From the NCBI GenBank assembly GCA_902705825.1, contig CACSIL010000053.1, forward strand, positions 104,261 through 158,641: a DNA stretch of 54,381 bases. Direction: 5' to 3'. The notes beneath the pieces were generated by a model. The model was not told where the DNA came from and did not search any database. It worked only from the letters and a program-made list of their open reading frames with translations. The translations under genes were made by a program, and so were the position numbers. Positions 33,666 to 43,105 of the stretch are shown here, piece by piece. This DNA is from Halioglobus japonicus. GTDB taxonomy: Bacteria; Pseudomonadota; Gammaproteobacteria; Pseudomonadales; Halieaceae. Every line of letters begins with the position of its first letter. Position 1 is the first letter of the stretch.

Positions 33666-35327
33666 ATGCTTCGACTGAATGAAATCAAACTGCCACTGGA
33701 TCATCCGGCCGATGCGCTGACGGCTGCGGTGAGTGAGTGCCTGGGTATCGATGCCCGGGATATTCTGGATATACGTGTCTTCAAGCGCAGTTATGATGCC
33801 AGGCACAAATCCCGCATTCTGCTGATTTACCAGCTGGATGTAGACGTCGCTGCCGGTCTGGAGCAGCCGCTGTTGGAGCAGTTTGCGCAGAGTTCACGTG
33901 TGAGGCCCAGCCCCGACACAAGCTACCACTATGTTGCCCAGGCCGACGCAGATTTCCCCGCTTTTGGGCAGCAGCGCCCGATAGTTATCGGTTTTGGTCC
34001 CTGCGGAATTCTCGCCGCCCTGTTGCTGGCACAGATGGGCCTCAAACCGCTGGTACTGGAGCGCGGACAGTCAGTGCGCCAGCGCACCAAGGATACCTGG
34101 GGCCTGTGGCGTAAACGCCAGTTGAACACAGAATCTAATGTGCAGTACGGCGAGGGCGGCGCGGGTACGTTCTCGGATGGCAAATTGTACAGCCAGGTGA
34201 AGGACAAGCGGCACCTGGGGCGCAAAGTGTTGGAAGAGTTTGTTGCCGCGGGAGCCCCCGAGGAAATTCTCTACGTGAGCAAGCCGCATATCGGCACCTT
34301 CAAACTGGTGACAATGGTGGAGAAGCTGCGCGCCGAGATTGTTCGCCTCGGCGGCGAGATACGCTTCGGGCAAAAAGTGGAGTCCCTGTTACGCGATGGC
34401 GAGGGAGAGAATTCGGGGCAGGTACGTGGTGTCACCACAGACGACGGTGAGACGATATTGAGCGAGCATATTGTGCTCGCCATTGGGCACAGTGCGCGTG
34501 ACACATTCCAGAAGCTACTGGATGCCGGTGTAGCCATTGAGCCGAAACCCTTTTCTATCGGCTTTCGAATCGAACATCCGCAGTCTTTGATTGACAAGGC
34601 GCGCTTCGGCGAAAATTCGGGGCACCCGATTCTGGGCGCAGCGGATTACAAACTCGTCCATCACTGTAAGAATGGTCGCAGCGTCTACAGTTTCTGCATG
34701 TGCCCGGGCGGTACGGTGGTGGCGGCTACCTCGGAGGAGGGGCGTGTGGTCACCAACGGCATGTCACAGTATTCGCGCAACGAGCGCAATGCCAACTCCG
34801 CCATCGTTGTCGGCATCGATCCCGAGCAGGATTATCCGGGGCATGTGCTGGCCGGTATCGATCTGCAGCGCGAACTGGAATCTCTCGCCTTCCGTATGGG
34901 GGGCGAGAACTACAATGCACCGGCACAGTTAGTGGGTGATTTTCTGCAGGGTAAACCCTCCACCGCACTGGGTGCGGTGGAGCCATCCTACCAGCCGGGT
35001 ATCACCCTCACCGACTTGTCGGTGGCGCTCCCGGACTATGCCATTGCCGCGATACGCGAGGCGCTGCCGGCGTTCGACAAGCAGATCAACGGCTTTGCGA
35101 TGGCAGATGCAATACTCACTGGTATTGAAACCCGCAGCTCCTCGCCAATCTGCATCCGTCGCACAGCGGATTTCCAGAGTGTTAACACGCGGGGCCTGTA
35201 TCCGGCTGGTGAAGGTGCGGGTTATGCCGGCGGCATATTGTCTGCGGCTATCGATGGCATTAAGGTTGCCGAGGCGGTGGCGCTGTCGATTCTCGCAACG
35301 CCAGAACAGACTGAACTCTCCTCTTAG
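33666..35327 (+). CDS. FAD-dependent dehydrogenase (COG2509 type)
   Basis: A 553-aa flavoprotein. An N-terminal part of about 100 residues is followed by an FAD-binding region (IGFGPCGILAALLLAQMGLKPLVLERG), NVQYGEGGAGTFSDGKLY, a Cys-containing FCMCPGG and the closing FAD loop GLYPAGEGAGYAGGI. This is the COG2509 family of uncharacterised dehydrogenases. The ATG at 33666 has no strong ribosome site. The 3' end overlaps the convergent sugar transferase by 68 nt, an unusually long tail overlap that supports both genes being real only because both sequences are well conserved motif-wise. Confidence 0.87.
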   Translation: MLRLNEIKLPLDHPADALTAAVSECLGIDARDILDIRVFKRSYDARHKSRILLIYQLDVDVAAGLEQPLLEQFAQSSRVRPSPDTSYHYVAQADADFPAFGQQRPIVIGFGPCGILAALLLAQMGLKPLVLERGQSVRQRTKDTWGLWRKRQLNTESNVQYGEGGAGTFSDGKLYSQVKDKRHLGRKVLEEFVAAGAPEEILYVSKPHIGTFKLVTMVEKLRAEIVRLGGEIRFGQKVESLLRDGEGENSGQVRGVTTDDGETILSEHIVLAIGHSARDTFQKLLDAGVAIEPKPFSIGFRIEHPQSLIDKARFGENSGHPILGAADYKLVHHCKNGRSVYSFCMCPGGTVVAATSEEGRVVTNGMSQYSRNERNANSAIVVGIDPEQDYPGHVLAGIDLQRELESLAFRMGGENYNAPAQLVGDFLQGKPSTALGAVEPSYQPGITLTDLSVALPDYAIAAIREALPAFDKQINGFAMADAILTGIETRSSSPICIRRTADFQSVNTRGLYPAGEGAGYAGGILSAAIDGIKVAEAVALSILATPEQTELSS

Positions 35328-35964
35328 AGTCTTCGCGCGCTCGCGCTGACCAGACCCGCGCTACCGTTCGCAAGATAATGCGAAAATCCAGCATAAGATG
35401 CCAGTGTTGGAGGTAGTCCAGCTGTACTTTCGCTTTCGCCGGTAGCAAAAGTTGAAAGTACTCTTGCTCCGCATTCGGTCGTCCGGCCAACACCGCATCC
35501 TCGGCGAAGAATAGAACCGATGCCGGGTCGGTCACGCCGGGACGAACAGATAGCACCGCGTTGCGCGTGGCTTCGTCCAGCGCATCGGCATGTGCCTGCA
35601 CCATCGGCCTGGGACCCACCAGACTCATATCTCCGATGAGGACATTATAAAGCTGAGGCAGCTCATCGAGGCGTGAGCGTCGCAGTGGCAGGCCGACAGG
35701 GGTAATACGCGGGTCGTCCTCTGGTGCAATACTGCCCAGTGTCGTGCTGCCCGGATACAGGGTTCGAAACTTCAGCAGCGTGAATACCTGTCCGTGCAAA
35801 CCGACACGCGGTTCCCGGTAGAGTATTGGCCTACCGCTGCGCGCCGCTACCAGCAGCGCGATGGCCAGCATTACCGGCGCCAGGACTAGCAGGCCGACAA
35901 GCGCGAAGCTGATATCCATTGCGCGTTTGACAGTGCGCCCGCTCGCGAATGCTGGTGGCCCCAT
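35260..35964 (-). CDS. Initiating sugar transferase (phosphoglycosyltransferase, WcaJ/PglC type)
   Basis: A 234-aa monotopic phosphoglycosyltransferase: a hydrophobic re-entrant segment MDISFALVGLLVLAPVMLAIALLV, then RVGLHGQVFTLLKFRTLYPG, ITPVGLPLRRSRLDELPQLYNVLIGDMSLVGPRP. It would transfer a sugar-1-phosphate to an undecaprenyl-phosphate carrier or another polyprenyl acceptor, starting a glycan. The ATG at 35964 lies 4 bp after the UbiA stop, so it is co-transcribed with the prenyltransferase and placed last in the row. Confidence 0.86.
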   Translation of the reverse strand: MGPPAFASGRTVKRAMDISFALVGLLVLAPVMLAIALLVAARSGRPILYREPRVGLHGQVFTLLKFRTLYPGSTTLGSIAPEDDPRITPVGLPLRRSRLDELPQLYNVLIGDMSLVGPRPMVQAHADALDEATRNAVLSVRPGVTDPASVLFFAEDAVLAGRPNAEQEYFQLLLPAKAKVQLDYLQHWHLMLDFRIILRTVARVWSARAREDSKRRVQSVLALRESTAPPPRQP

Positions 35965-35968
35965 GACG

Positions 35969-36886
35969 CTAACCGTTTGCCAGCAAGATACCGGCGGTGA
36001 TGCCAGCGGACAACAGAACAAAGGCCAGCAACGCGAGTGGCTGCACCGGGCGGTGGCGATAGAATGTTTGCGGATCCTGCCACGTCCACCGCGCGGCAAT
36101 AGCGGCGGGAATGGCACCCGTTACGCCCAGCAGTGCCAGTGTGGGTAGCGCGCCGTTCCACACAGCGTATAGCAGCATCAGGAGTGCGAGCAGATAGATT
36201 AGCGGCAACATGCGGCTGGCGCGCTCTTTGCCTAGTTGCACCACCATGTTGTTCTTGCCGACACTCCGGTCGGCCTCATAATCCGGAAATTCGTTCACCC
36301 ACAGAAAGGCGGCGATAAACAAGCCCAGTGGCAGGGATGCCCATATCACATCGGTATTGTAGCTGTGTGTGAGCAGGGCGTAGGTAGCCAGTGCAATCAG
36401 CGGGCCGTAACAGAGCACCACATCAAGCTCGCCCAGTCCCCGGTAGGCCAGTTGCAGGGGCGGCCCATGGTAGGACCAGCCCAGCACCAGGGCGACGGTG
36501 CCCAGCCAGAAAATAGACGGCTCGCGCAGAAATACCATCATCGCGCCCATTGCCAACCCGGCGGCACCGAATAACAGAGCGATGGCCCATGTCTGGCGGC
36601 GGGTGAGAATATTGTCGACCAGTACGCGCTTGCCGCCGGAGAAATCCGTGCGATCTTCGTCCTTTACCGCCAGATCAGTTCCCGAGTCGTAATCGTATAC
36701 ATCGCCCCAGGCATTCTTGGCCACTTCCATACAAAACATGGCGAGCCCCATAACCAGCAACCAATACCAGGAAAAGCTGCCGTCACGCGCTGCCAGCGCA
36801 GCACCTATCGCCATAGAGGCGACGGAGGTAATACTGATTTTGGGATCGGCGAGGCGCCAAAATCCCACGCTGAATTGACTCGCCAT
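35969..36886 (-). CDS. UbiA-family prenyltransferase
   Basis: A 305-aa membrane enzyme with about eight helices. The first Asp-rich motif is NAWGDVYDYDSGTD (Asn58, Asp62, Asp66, Asp70) and the second NEFPDYEADRSVGK, both binding Mg-pyrophosphate. It attaches a polyprenyl group to an aromatic or other acceptor. It is not ubiquinone-specific by context: its neighbours are a sugar transferase and a B12-type radical SAM enzyme. The three genes read leftwards with gaps of 95 and 4 bp. Confidence 0.87.
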   Translation of the reverse strand: MASQFSVGFWRLADPKISITSVASMAIGAALAARDGSFSWYWLLVMGLAMFCMEVAKNAWGDVYDYDSGTDLAVKDEDRTDFSGGKRVLVDNILTRRQTWAIALLFGAAGLAMGAMMVFLREPSIFWLGTVALVLGWSYHGPPLQLAYRGLGELDVVLCYGPLIALATYALLTHSYNTDVIWASLPLGLFIAAFLWVNEFPDYEADRSVGKNNMVVQLGKERASRMLPLIYLLALLMLLYAVWNGALPTLALLGVTGAIPAAIAARWTWQDPQTFYRHRPVQPLALLAFVLLSAGITAGILLANG

Positions 36887-36981
36887 AATATCTCAAGGCT
36901 TTGCCAGCGGCAGGTTATTGCGCTGGTGCAGCTGGTTCCGAGGAAATCTGTGGACCGGTTTCGTGCACAAGTATGCTGCGA

Positions 36982-38904
36982 TCAGGCCGAAACCGCCAGT
37001 GCCTGCACCGTCACCGGTTGCAGTTTCGCCGCGTGCTCCTCTTTGCTGCTGGTTCTCTCCGCGTGAATCCAGACACCACCGTCGGGATCCTTGATGATAT
37101 CGCCTACACCGCCGGGGATATGAATGCCCACCTCGGTGGGGTTGTCGGCAAACAGTTCAGGTGCGGGGATTTCCATGCTTTCCAGTGTATCGATCACCGC
37201 ATTCGCATCGAAATCGAATTGGGTGACAACCTCGCGCGTCGCGCCAACGTGCGGTGCAAACGCCCGATCGAGAGCCAGCAGCTGGAGTACACGATGTTTC
37301 AACCCTGCGGCGTCCAGCTGGTTGCCCATGTGGTCATCAATCCATTGCAGTGCGATCTTCTCTACACAGGCGTAAGTGCGTTCTGGATAGGTGTAGGAGG
37401 TGATAAACAACTCCTCGCGAAATTCGTACACGCCCATTTTGTCGTCGGCATTGAGGCCGGGAATTTCGGCGCTGAACTCAGTGCACAAGGCATGCAACAG
37501 GGCGCGCATCATGCCGGCAACCGGCACGGTTTCGCTCAGGGCTAGATAGCGCAGTGTCAGAGGCAGCATATAGCCGCGGCTCATCAACAGGTGCGCTGTA
37601 ATGAGGAAATAGCCCTCCAGACCCTCTTCTATCGGGAAGCTCATACACCCGACGACGTATTCGCCCTTGGCCTTGCCATAGCCTGCCACCGGCAGAGTTT
37701 CGATGCTGTACTCCTCGCGCTTGTCGTAAAACTCGGTGCCCGGCAGCAGGGTGTAACCGAAAATATTGATAGTGGGGAAAACCGCGAACAGGCGATCAAG
37801 GTTTTTCTCAAAGCTGGCGAGGTTGTCGCCGACCAGCCCCCAGATCAGTTCGCAGGCGATGGGGACTCTGGCTTTGGCCATCTCGCGGGCAATGGGCTCG
37901 TATTTGTTGGCATCCATATTGGTGCGGTGACACAGTTCCAGTGCCAGTGGTGTCAGGGTCTGCAGCGCCAGGTGGTAGTGTGGCAGCAAGTTGTTTTGAT
38001 GCAGCAGCAGTACGATTTCCTGTGAACGTGACCCGTGCTTCTTCGACCAGGATGTCGCAAACGTGTTGGGCAGACCCGTGCGCTGTTTTATCTCGCACAA
38101 CACCTTCGCTTTCTCGACATCTTCCTTCAGTGCGCCGAAGTTGGAATCGGTCAGCCAGATGTTTTTGATGCCGGCATCGACGATGTAATTCCAGTCGTGG
38201 CGAATTCGCTCCACCGAAAACGACAGCATTTTGGTGCCGATCGCCCCCGTACCCCATTCGCAAAAAGCACATTTGTAGGGACAGCCGCGGCTGGTTTCGT
38301 AGGCGATGCAATCGTAGGGCTCGCCCTCGCTGTCCAGCAGGCTGATCACGTTCAGAGGTGATGGCAACTCATTCAGGTTGCGAAAGCGGGGGCGTTCGGC
38401 GGTTGTCACCAGTTCGCCGTTCTCGACAAAGGCGAGCCCGGCGACATCGTGCCACGCTTCGCGGCTGCCGGCGTCCAGAAAATCTGTGAAAGTGGCTTCG
38501 CCCTCACCCAATACGACAATATCGACCGCTTCCGAGAACAGGTAATCGTGGGCTTTTTGTACGTGCGGGCCTCCGGCGACAATCAACAGTTCCGGGCACA
38601 GGGCTTTGACCTGTCGCATCAGATCCAGAAATTCAGCCGCGTTCCAGGTGTATACCGAAAAGCCCATCACGGGCTCTAGGCCTTCTGCAACGGCCGCCTT
38701 GGCTCGTGGCAGTTCGTCCTTTTGCCACTGTTCCAGCCACTGGGGAATTTTTTCCGGGTGATTGACGAAATGCACTAGCTGGATGTCCATCTGAGCCGGA
38801 TTCTTGCCCAGTTCCTGATAGTACGCTTTCAAACCGCCCGTGGTCATGGGCGCGGCGGGAAATGTGTCGGAGTCCAGAGATAAAAGCCAGATGGGACGCT
38901 GCAT
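36982..38904 (-). CDS. B12-binding-domain radical SAM protein
   Basis: A 640-aa enzyme with an N-terminal cobalamin-binding-like domain (GFSVYTWNAAEFLDLMRQVKALCPELLIVAGGPH, VLGEGE) and a radical SAM core with Cys208-x3-Cys212-x2-Cys215 (CPYKCAFC). A long C-terminal domain follows. The whole resembles the BchE-type family. It would use a [4Fe-4S] cluster and SAM, possibly with cobalamin, for methyl transfer, cyclisation or another radical step. Upstream 38927-38934 holds a run of eight A. By neighbours it may tailor a prenylated or glycosylated lipid. No substrate is evident. Confidence 0.88.
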   Translation of the reverse strand: MQRPIWLLSLDSDTFPAAPMTTGGLKAYYQELGKNPAQMDIQLVHFVNHPEKIPQWLEQWQKDELPRAKAAVAEGLEPVMGFSVYTWNAAEFLDLMRQVKALCPELLIVAGGPHVQKAHDYLFSEAVDIVVLGEGEATFTDFLDAGSREAWHDVAGLAFVENGELVTTAERPRFRNLNELPSPLNVISLLDSEGEPYDCIAYETSRGCPYKCAFCEWGTGAIGTKMLSFSVERIRHDWNYIVDAGIKNIWLTDSNFGALKEDVEKAKVLCEIKQRTGLPNTFATSWSKKHGSRSQEIVLLLHQNNLLPHYHLALQTLTPLALELCHRTNMDANKYEPIAREMAKARVPIACELIWGLVGDNLASFEKNLDRLFAVFPTINIFGYTLLPGTEFYDKREEYSIETLPVAGYGKAKGEYVVGCMSFPIEEGLEGYFLITAHLLMSRGYMLPLTLRYLALSETVPVAGMMRALLHALCTEFSAEIPGLNADDKMGVYEFREELFITSYTYPERTYACVEKIALQWIDDHMGNQLDAAGLKHRVLQLLALDRAFAPHVGATREVVTQFDFDANAVIDTLESMEIPAPELFADNPTEVGIHIPGGVGDIIKDPDGGVWIHAERTSSKEEHAAKLQPVTVQALAVSA

Positions 38905-39040
38905 GTTATTTTGTCCAGGATAGCGTAAAAAAAAGCATTATCCTTAACAACGTGCCGGATGTCAGTGAATTTTTCTGTCCCTACAAAAAGCAGGTTTATT
39001 GCATGCGGTTTATAGCGAGTGGATTTGTCGCCCAGAAGTG

Positions 39041-39271
39041 CTAAAAGTAAACCTTCGCTTTTTTGAGGCCAATATCTTTTAGCATCAATGTGATGTGCTC
39101 CAGATCAGGTGATGACAGCACGGTATCGTTTTCATACGCGAGCATAAAAGACTTTCCATTGTGTCTGTAGAGTATGGCAATGTACTCCTCAGTGTTGCTT
39201 GGATTTCTTCTGATTTCTACCAGATTGAATCCGTCATCACTTTGTACTTTTCTCGCTTCTGATATTTTCAT
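39041..39271 (-). CDS. Small hypothetical protein after sulP
   Basis: A 76-aa protein (MKISEARKVQSDDGFNLVEIR...) that starts at ATG with AAGGGG 6 nt upstream and lies 15 bp after the SulP stop. It is likely co-transcribed. It has no signal peptide, no Cys and no motif I recognise; a beta-strand-rich layout is suggested. Base composition is more AT-rich than the neighbours. Confidence 0.6.
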   Translation of the reverse strand: MKISEARKVQSDDGFNLVEIRRNPSNTEEYIAILYRHNGKSFMLAYENDTVLSSPDLEHITLMLKDIGLKKAKVYF

Positions 39272-39286
39272 ACGCCCCTTGTTGAC

Positions 39287-41008
39287 TCAATTGAACTGGT
39301 GAATGGCCTCATCCAGAGTTGAGTAGAATACTGTTACCCCTTCCCGGGGAGTGACCTCTGCACGAGCTAGTGTTTTCAGCGGTTGAAACTGCAGATCGGC
39401 TATACACAGTTTTTTGCCCCCGGCGGCACAGAAATCCACCAATTTATTCAGGGCCGCCACCCCTCCCGCATCGAGCAGTGTGACGCCATCCATATACAGA
39501 ATAACGCCATCCAGCGATTCCATTTTCGCGGCGATCTCGCCAAATACACGGTCTGCTGCGGCGAAAAACAGCGGGCCGTTGATCTTCAGGACAGCCCAGC
39601 GATCGGGAAGGTTGGCGTCGATGAGTTTCTTATTCCCGGTAATGTCCGTGATCTTTGTCATGGCGGCCATCTCGCTGACAAAAAGAATACAGGCCAGCAG
39701 CACACCGACTGTAATGGCGATAACCATGTCGAAAAAAACGGTCAGCGAGAGGCAGGTTGCCAATACGATGATGTCTGGAGCCGGCGCTCGCTTCACCAGG
39801 TGCAGCGATTTAGATGCTTCGCTCATATTCCAGGCGACAACGATCAACAGTGCCGCCATTGCCGGCATCGGCAGAAAAGCCAGCACCGGTGCGAAAGAAA
39901 CCAATGCGAGCAGCACAACCAGTGAGTGGATCATCGCGGCAACCGGCGATTCTGCTCCCGCTTTCAGGTTTGCCGTCGACCGCGCTATCGCCGCTGTTGC
40001 GGTGATGCCGCCAAACAGCGGCGCGATAATATTGCCCAGCCCCTGACCTAAAAGCTCGCTGTTGGCGCTGTGCCGCTTACCGGTCATGCCATCCAGTACG
40101 ACCGCGCAAAGCAGGGATTCTATTGCACCGAGCATGGCGATAGCGAAAGCGGAGGGCAGCAGGGCCATTACCATTGAGCCATTGATCTGGCCTGTCGTGC
40201 CGTCTGGCCCGGGCTGTAGCCAGGGCCAGGTGAACTCAGGTAAATACGGCGGTATACCTTCGCCTCTTGAGCCATCGGGCAGCAAGTAGCTGAAGCGGCT
40301 GCCAATGGTGTCGACGTCGTAGCCTGCCTGCGACAACAGAATACCTAGCAGGCTTGCCACGATGACGGCGGGTAAGTGCTGGGGAATGGACGTTTTGAGT
40401 TTTGGCCAGTACAGCATGACAGCCAGCGTTACCAGGGCCACAAACAGGCTGGTCGGGTCGAATTGGCCCATCGAATTGGCCAGTACCACGATTTTGTCGA
40501 TGTACAGCTCCGGCATCTCGGGAATCTGCAGGCCAAAGAAATCTTTCAGTTGCAGGGTGACGAGGACGATCGCGATGCCGCCGGTGAAGCCCAGCGTTAC
40601 CGATTGTGGGATGTATTCGATAAAGCGGCCAAGGCGAGCATACGCCATCGCGATGAGTATGACGCCGCCCATGATACTCGCCAGCAGCAGGCCGGCGAGA
40701 CCGTACATATGCGCGATGGGGTGCAGAACGACGACGAAAGCCGCGGTCGGGCCGGAAATGCTGAGGCGGCTTCCCCCCGTTAGGGCCACCACAAAGCCCG
40801 CGATGATCGCCGTATACAGGCCGTACTGCGGAGCCACACCGCTGGCGATCGCCAGTGCCATCGCAAGCGGGATGGCAATAATGCCGACACTGATGCCCGC
40901 CAGCACATCTTTGCGCAAGCGAGCCATGTTGTAGGGCTCGTCTGCGAAACAGGCGTCACGCAAGGCGTGGCCTATCCGGAGGGAGAATAGATGTGCTCTA
41001 TGTGCCAT
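39287..41008 (-). CDS. SulP-family anion transporter with STAS domain
   Basis: About 573 aa, a SulP/SLC26 transporter. The membrane part begins with RKDVLAGISVGIIAIPLAMALAIASGVAPQYGLYTAIIAGF, the SulP signature, and the C-terminal STAS domain covers about residues 470-570 (VLKINGPLFFAAADRVFGE, DAGGVAALNKLV). It would move sulfate, bicarbonate or another anion. The ATG at 41008 leaves room for divergent promoters; the longer start at 41053 would put this gene 3 bp from the opposing frame. If it imports sulfate it would supply PAPS for the sulfotransferases, but bicarbonate is equally likely. Confidence 0.88.
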   Translation of the reverse strand: MAHRAHLFSLRIGHALRDACFADEPYNMARLRKDVLAGISVGIIAIPLAMALAIASGVAPQYGLYTAIIAGFVVALTGGSRLSISGPTAAFVVVLHPIAHMYGLAGLLLASIMGGVILIAMAYARLGRFIEYIPQSVTLGFTGGIAIVLVTLQLKDFFGLQIPEMPELYIDKIVVLANSMGQFDPTSLFVALVTLAVMLYWPKLKTSIPQHLPAVIVASLLGILLSQAGYDVDTIGSRFSYLLPDGSRGEGIPPYLPEFTWPWLQPGPDGTTGQINGSMVMALLPSAFAIAMLGAIESLLCAVVLDGMTGKRHSANSELLGQGLGNIIAPLFGGITATAAIARSTANLKAGAESPVAAMIHSLVVLLALVSFAPVLAFLPMPAMAALLIVVAWNMSEASKSLHLVKRAPAPDIIVLATCLSLTVFFDMVIAITVGVLLACILFVSEMAAMTKITDITGNKKLIDANLPDRWAVLKINGPLFFAAADRVFGEIAAKMESLDGVILYMDGVTLLDAGGVAALNKLVDFCAAGGKKLCIADLQFQPLKTLARAEVTPREGVTVFYSTLDEAIHQFN

Positions 41009-41029
41009 AGCTGGTCTGCTGATCAGGGG

Positions 41030-41058
41030 TTTAAATACATATTCAGATAGCATAGTAT
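41030..41058 (+). promoter_or_regulatory. Candidate pckA promoter
   Basis: TTTAAA (41030-41035), a 17-bp spacer and TAGTAT (41053-41058). It faces the sulP promoter and the two overlap. Confidence 0.45.
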
Positions 41059-41067
41059 GTTAATCAA
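41039..41067 (-). promoter_or_regulatory. Candidate sulP promoter
   Basis: Read leftwards: TTGATT (41062-41067), a 17-bp spacer and GAATAT (41039-41044). It overlaps the pckA promoter on the other strand, about 30 bp from the ATG at 41008. Confidence 0.45.
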
Positions 41068-41074
41068 GTTAACA
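41058..41074. promoter_or_regulatory. Dyad between pckA and sulP (operator candidate)
   Basis: TGTTAA-TCAAG-TTAACA, perfect 6-bp arms. It covers the end of the pckA -10 box and the sulP -35 box, so one bound protein could control both genes. TTAAC plus AATGCA also occurs just before the ribbon-helix-helix gene at 42828-42840. Confidence 0.45.
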
Positions 41075-41119
41075 CATAATGCAAGTTACCCTATGGAATC
41101 AACGAGAGGAATTGTTGGC

Positions 41120-42730
41120 GTGGAACCAAATGAACTGATTTCGAACCTGGAAAATTATGGCATTCAAAAGCCGTCGGCTGTTGTTCACAACCCGGGGTAT
41201 GACCAGTTGTTCGAAGAGGAGACCAGTCCGGAAAGGACGGGCTTTGATGCCGGAAAATTAACGTCACTGGGCGCTGTTGCGGTGGACACGGGGATATTTA
41301 CAGGGCGTTCACCCAAGGACAAGTACTTCGTCAAGGACGATACCACCCGGGATACCGTCTGGTGGAGTGACCAGGGGAAAAACGACAATAAGCCCATTTC
41401 GCAGGAGATCTGGAGCCACCTGCGCGGGATTGTTGGAAACCAGCTGAGCGGTAAGCGACTGTTCGTCGATGATTTGTATTGCGGCGCAGATCCCCAGACG
41501 CGGCTCTGTGTCCGTTTTGTCACAGAGGTTGCCTGGCAGTCCCATTTTGTAAAAAACATGTTTATCCGGCCAACAGCGGAGGAGCTGGAATCGTTCGAGC
41601 CTGATTTCCATGTGATCAACGCCTCCAAAGCGACCAACCCCGACTGGCAGGAACAGGGCCTGCACTCCGAAAATTTTGTAGCCTTCAATATGACGGAGCG
41701 CGTGCAATTGATCGGCGGTACCTGGTATGGCGGTGAAATGAAGAAAGGGTTGTTCTCTGTGATGAACTACCTGTTGCCGCAGCGCGGTGTGGCGTCGATG
41801 CACTGCTCGGCAAACGTTGGTGAAAAGGGCGATGTGGCGATCTTCTTCGGGCTCTCCGGTACTGGCAAAACAACGCTGTCTACAGATCCGAAACGGCAGT
41901 TGATCGGCGACGATGAGCACGGCTGGGACGATAACGGGGTGTTTAATTTCGAGGGTGGTTGCTACGCCAAAACCATTAACCTGAGTCAGGAGCAGGAGCC
42001 TGATATTTACAACGCAATTAGAAGGGATGCGCTGCTGGAAAATGTCGTTGTCGATGACCAGGGCAATATCGATTTCAGTGACGCATCCAAAACAGAGAAC
42101 ACGCGGGTCTCCTATCCGATCTACCACATAGACAATATCGTAAAACCGGTATCGAAAGCCGGGCATGCCGGTAAGGTAATATTTTTGACGGCGGATGCCT
42201 TTGGCGTGTTGCCGCCAGTATCGAAATTGACTGCGCAGCAGGCCGAGTATTATTTCCTGTCCGGGTTTACTGCCAAGCTCGCCGGTACCGAGCGCGGTAT
42301 TACGGAGCCGGCACCAACGTTTTCTGCGTGTTTTGGCGCGGCGTTTTTGAGCCTGCACCCCACTCGCTACGCCGAAGTGCTCAACCGGCGTATGCAGGCG
42401 GCCAATGCCAGTGCGTATCTCGTCAACACGGGCTGGAATGGCACCGGCGAGAGAATCTCCATTGGCGATACGCGCGCTATTATTGATGCCATTCTGGGCA
42501 GTGAACTCGATGATTGCGAAACAACGCTGATTCCCTATTTTAATCTGGCCATTCCCACTGCGTTAAGCAAAGTGAATAGCGATATTCTTGATCCACGCAA
42601 TAGTTATCAGGATGCTGCGCAATGGGACGTCAAAGCTGAAAAACTCGCACGTATGTTTATCGACAATTTTGTTCAGTTTACCGATACCGACTCTGGACAA
42701 GCGCTGGTTCTGGCCGGCCCCACGGTCTAG
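41120..42730 (+). CDS. pckA: Phosphoenolpyruvate carboxykinase (ATP)
   Basis: About 536 aa, strongly like the ATP-type enzyme of E. coli (540 aa): [22 protein letters not shown], the P-loop [33 protein letters not shown] for Mn/Mg, and [17 protein letters not shown]. It makes phosphoenolpyruvate from oxaloacetate, so it serves gluconeogenesis. The start is ambiguous: GTG at 41120 has GAGAGGA 9 nt upstream and the N-terminus ([15 protein letters not shown]) fits E. coli PckA, while ATG at 41093 adds nine residues. It is divergent from sulP. Confidence 0.95.
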   Translation: MEPNELISNLENYGIQKPSAVVHNPGYDQLFEEETSPERTGFDAGKLTSLGAVAVDTGIFTGRSPKDKYFVKDDTTRDTVWWSDQGKNDNKPISQEIWSHLRGIVGNQLSGKRLFVDDLYCGADPQTRLCVRFVTEVAWQSHFVKNMFIRPTAEELESFEPDFHVINASKATNPDWQEQGLHSENFVAFNMTERVQLIGGTWYGGEMKKGLFSVMNYLLPQRGVASMHCSANVGEKGDVAIFFGLSGTGKTTLSTDPKRQLIGDDEHGWDDNGVFNFEGGCYAKTINLSQEQEPDIYNAIRRDALLENVVVDDQGNIDFSDASKTENTRVSYPIYHIDNIVKPVSKAGHAGKVIFLTADAFGVLPPVSKLTAQQAEYYFLSGFTAKLAGTERGITEPAPTFSACFGAAFLSLHPTRYAEVLNRRMQAANASAYLVNTGWNGTGERISIGDTRAIIDAILGSELDDCETTLIPYFNLAIPTALSKVNSDILDPRNSYQDAAQWDVKAEKLARMFIDNFVQFTDTDSGQALVLAGPTV

Positions 42731-42752
42731 CGGGCGATGAATGCCAGTCATT

Positions 42753-42790
42753 CACAGGGCGCAAGGATTCCCCGGTGGAACCGCCCTGTG
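42753..42790 (+). terminator. Stem-loop after pckA
   Basis: CACAGGGCG and CGCCCTGTG, 9-bp arms around a 20-nt loop, 22 bp after the pckA stop. No T-run follows, so it is a GC hairpin of uncertain type. Confidence 0.5.
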
Positions 42791-42877
42791 AGATGGCTGG
42801 AAAGAAGATAAACATTACAATAAAATGTTAACCGAATGCACAGATAAACAGAGTGCCGCTGACATTACACAAGAGCC

Positions 42878-43069
42878 ATGGACATGGAAAAACGTACAGC
42901 CCGACTAACGTTGCTGGTTGATCCCAGCAAAAAACTCGCATTCGAAAAATTATGTTCGCTGGAGGATGTTACGCCCTCCCAGAAAATTCGGCAGTTTATG
43001 CGCGACTATATCGAAGAAAAGATGGGAGCGGATTGGCGCAAGGAAGTGTTCGATCACGACGACGCTTGA
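42878..43069 (+). CDS. Ribbon-helix-helix DNA-binding protein (CopG/Arc-like)
   Basis: A 63-aa protein with the ribbon-helix-helix layout: strand RTARLTLLVD, first helix KKLAFEKLCSLEDV, turn TPSQ and second helix KIRQFMRDYIEEKM. Two Met codons compete (42878 and 42884); the second fits AAGAG better. Such proteins dimerise and bind operators through the ribbon. There is no toxin gene beside it. It lies 147 bp downstream of pckA; AT-rich DNA with AACATT and AATGTT arms (42811-42829) precedes it and may be its own operator. Confidence 0.78.
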   Translation: MDMEKRTARLTLLVDPSKKLAFEKLCSLEDVTPSQKIRQFMRDYIEEKMGADWRKEVFDHDDA

Positions 43070-43105
43070 ATCCGTCTGTCGGGTAGACACTGCAGCGTGC
43101 AGGGT

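Noticed and set aside
41309..42358. A 349-codon antisense frame over pckA
   Set aside because: pckA is certain; the antisense translation has no recognisable motif and no ribosome site.
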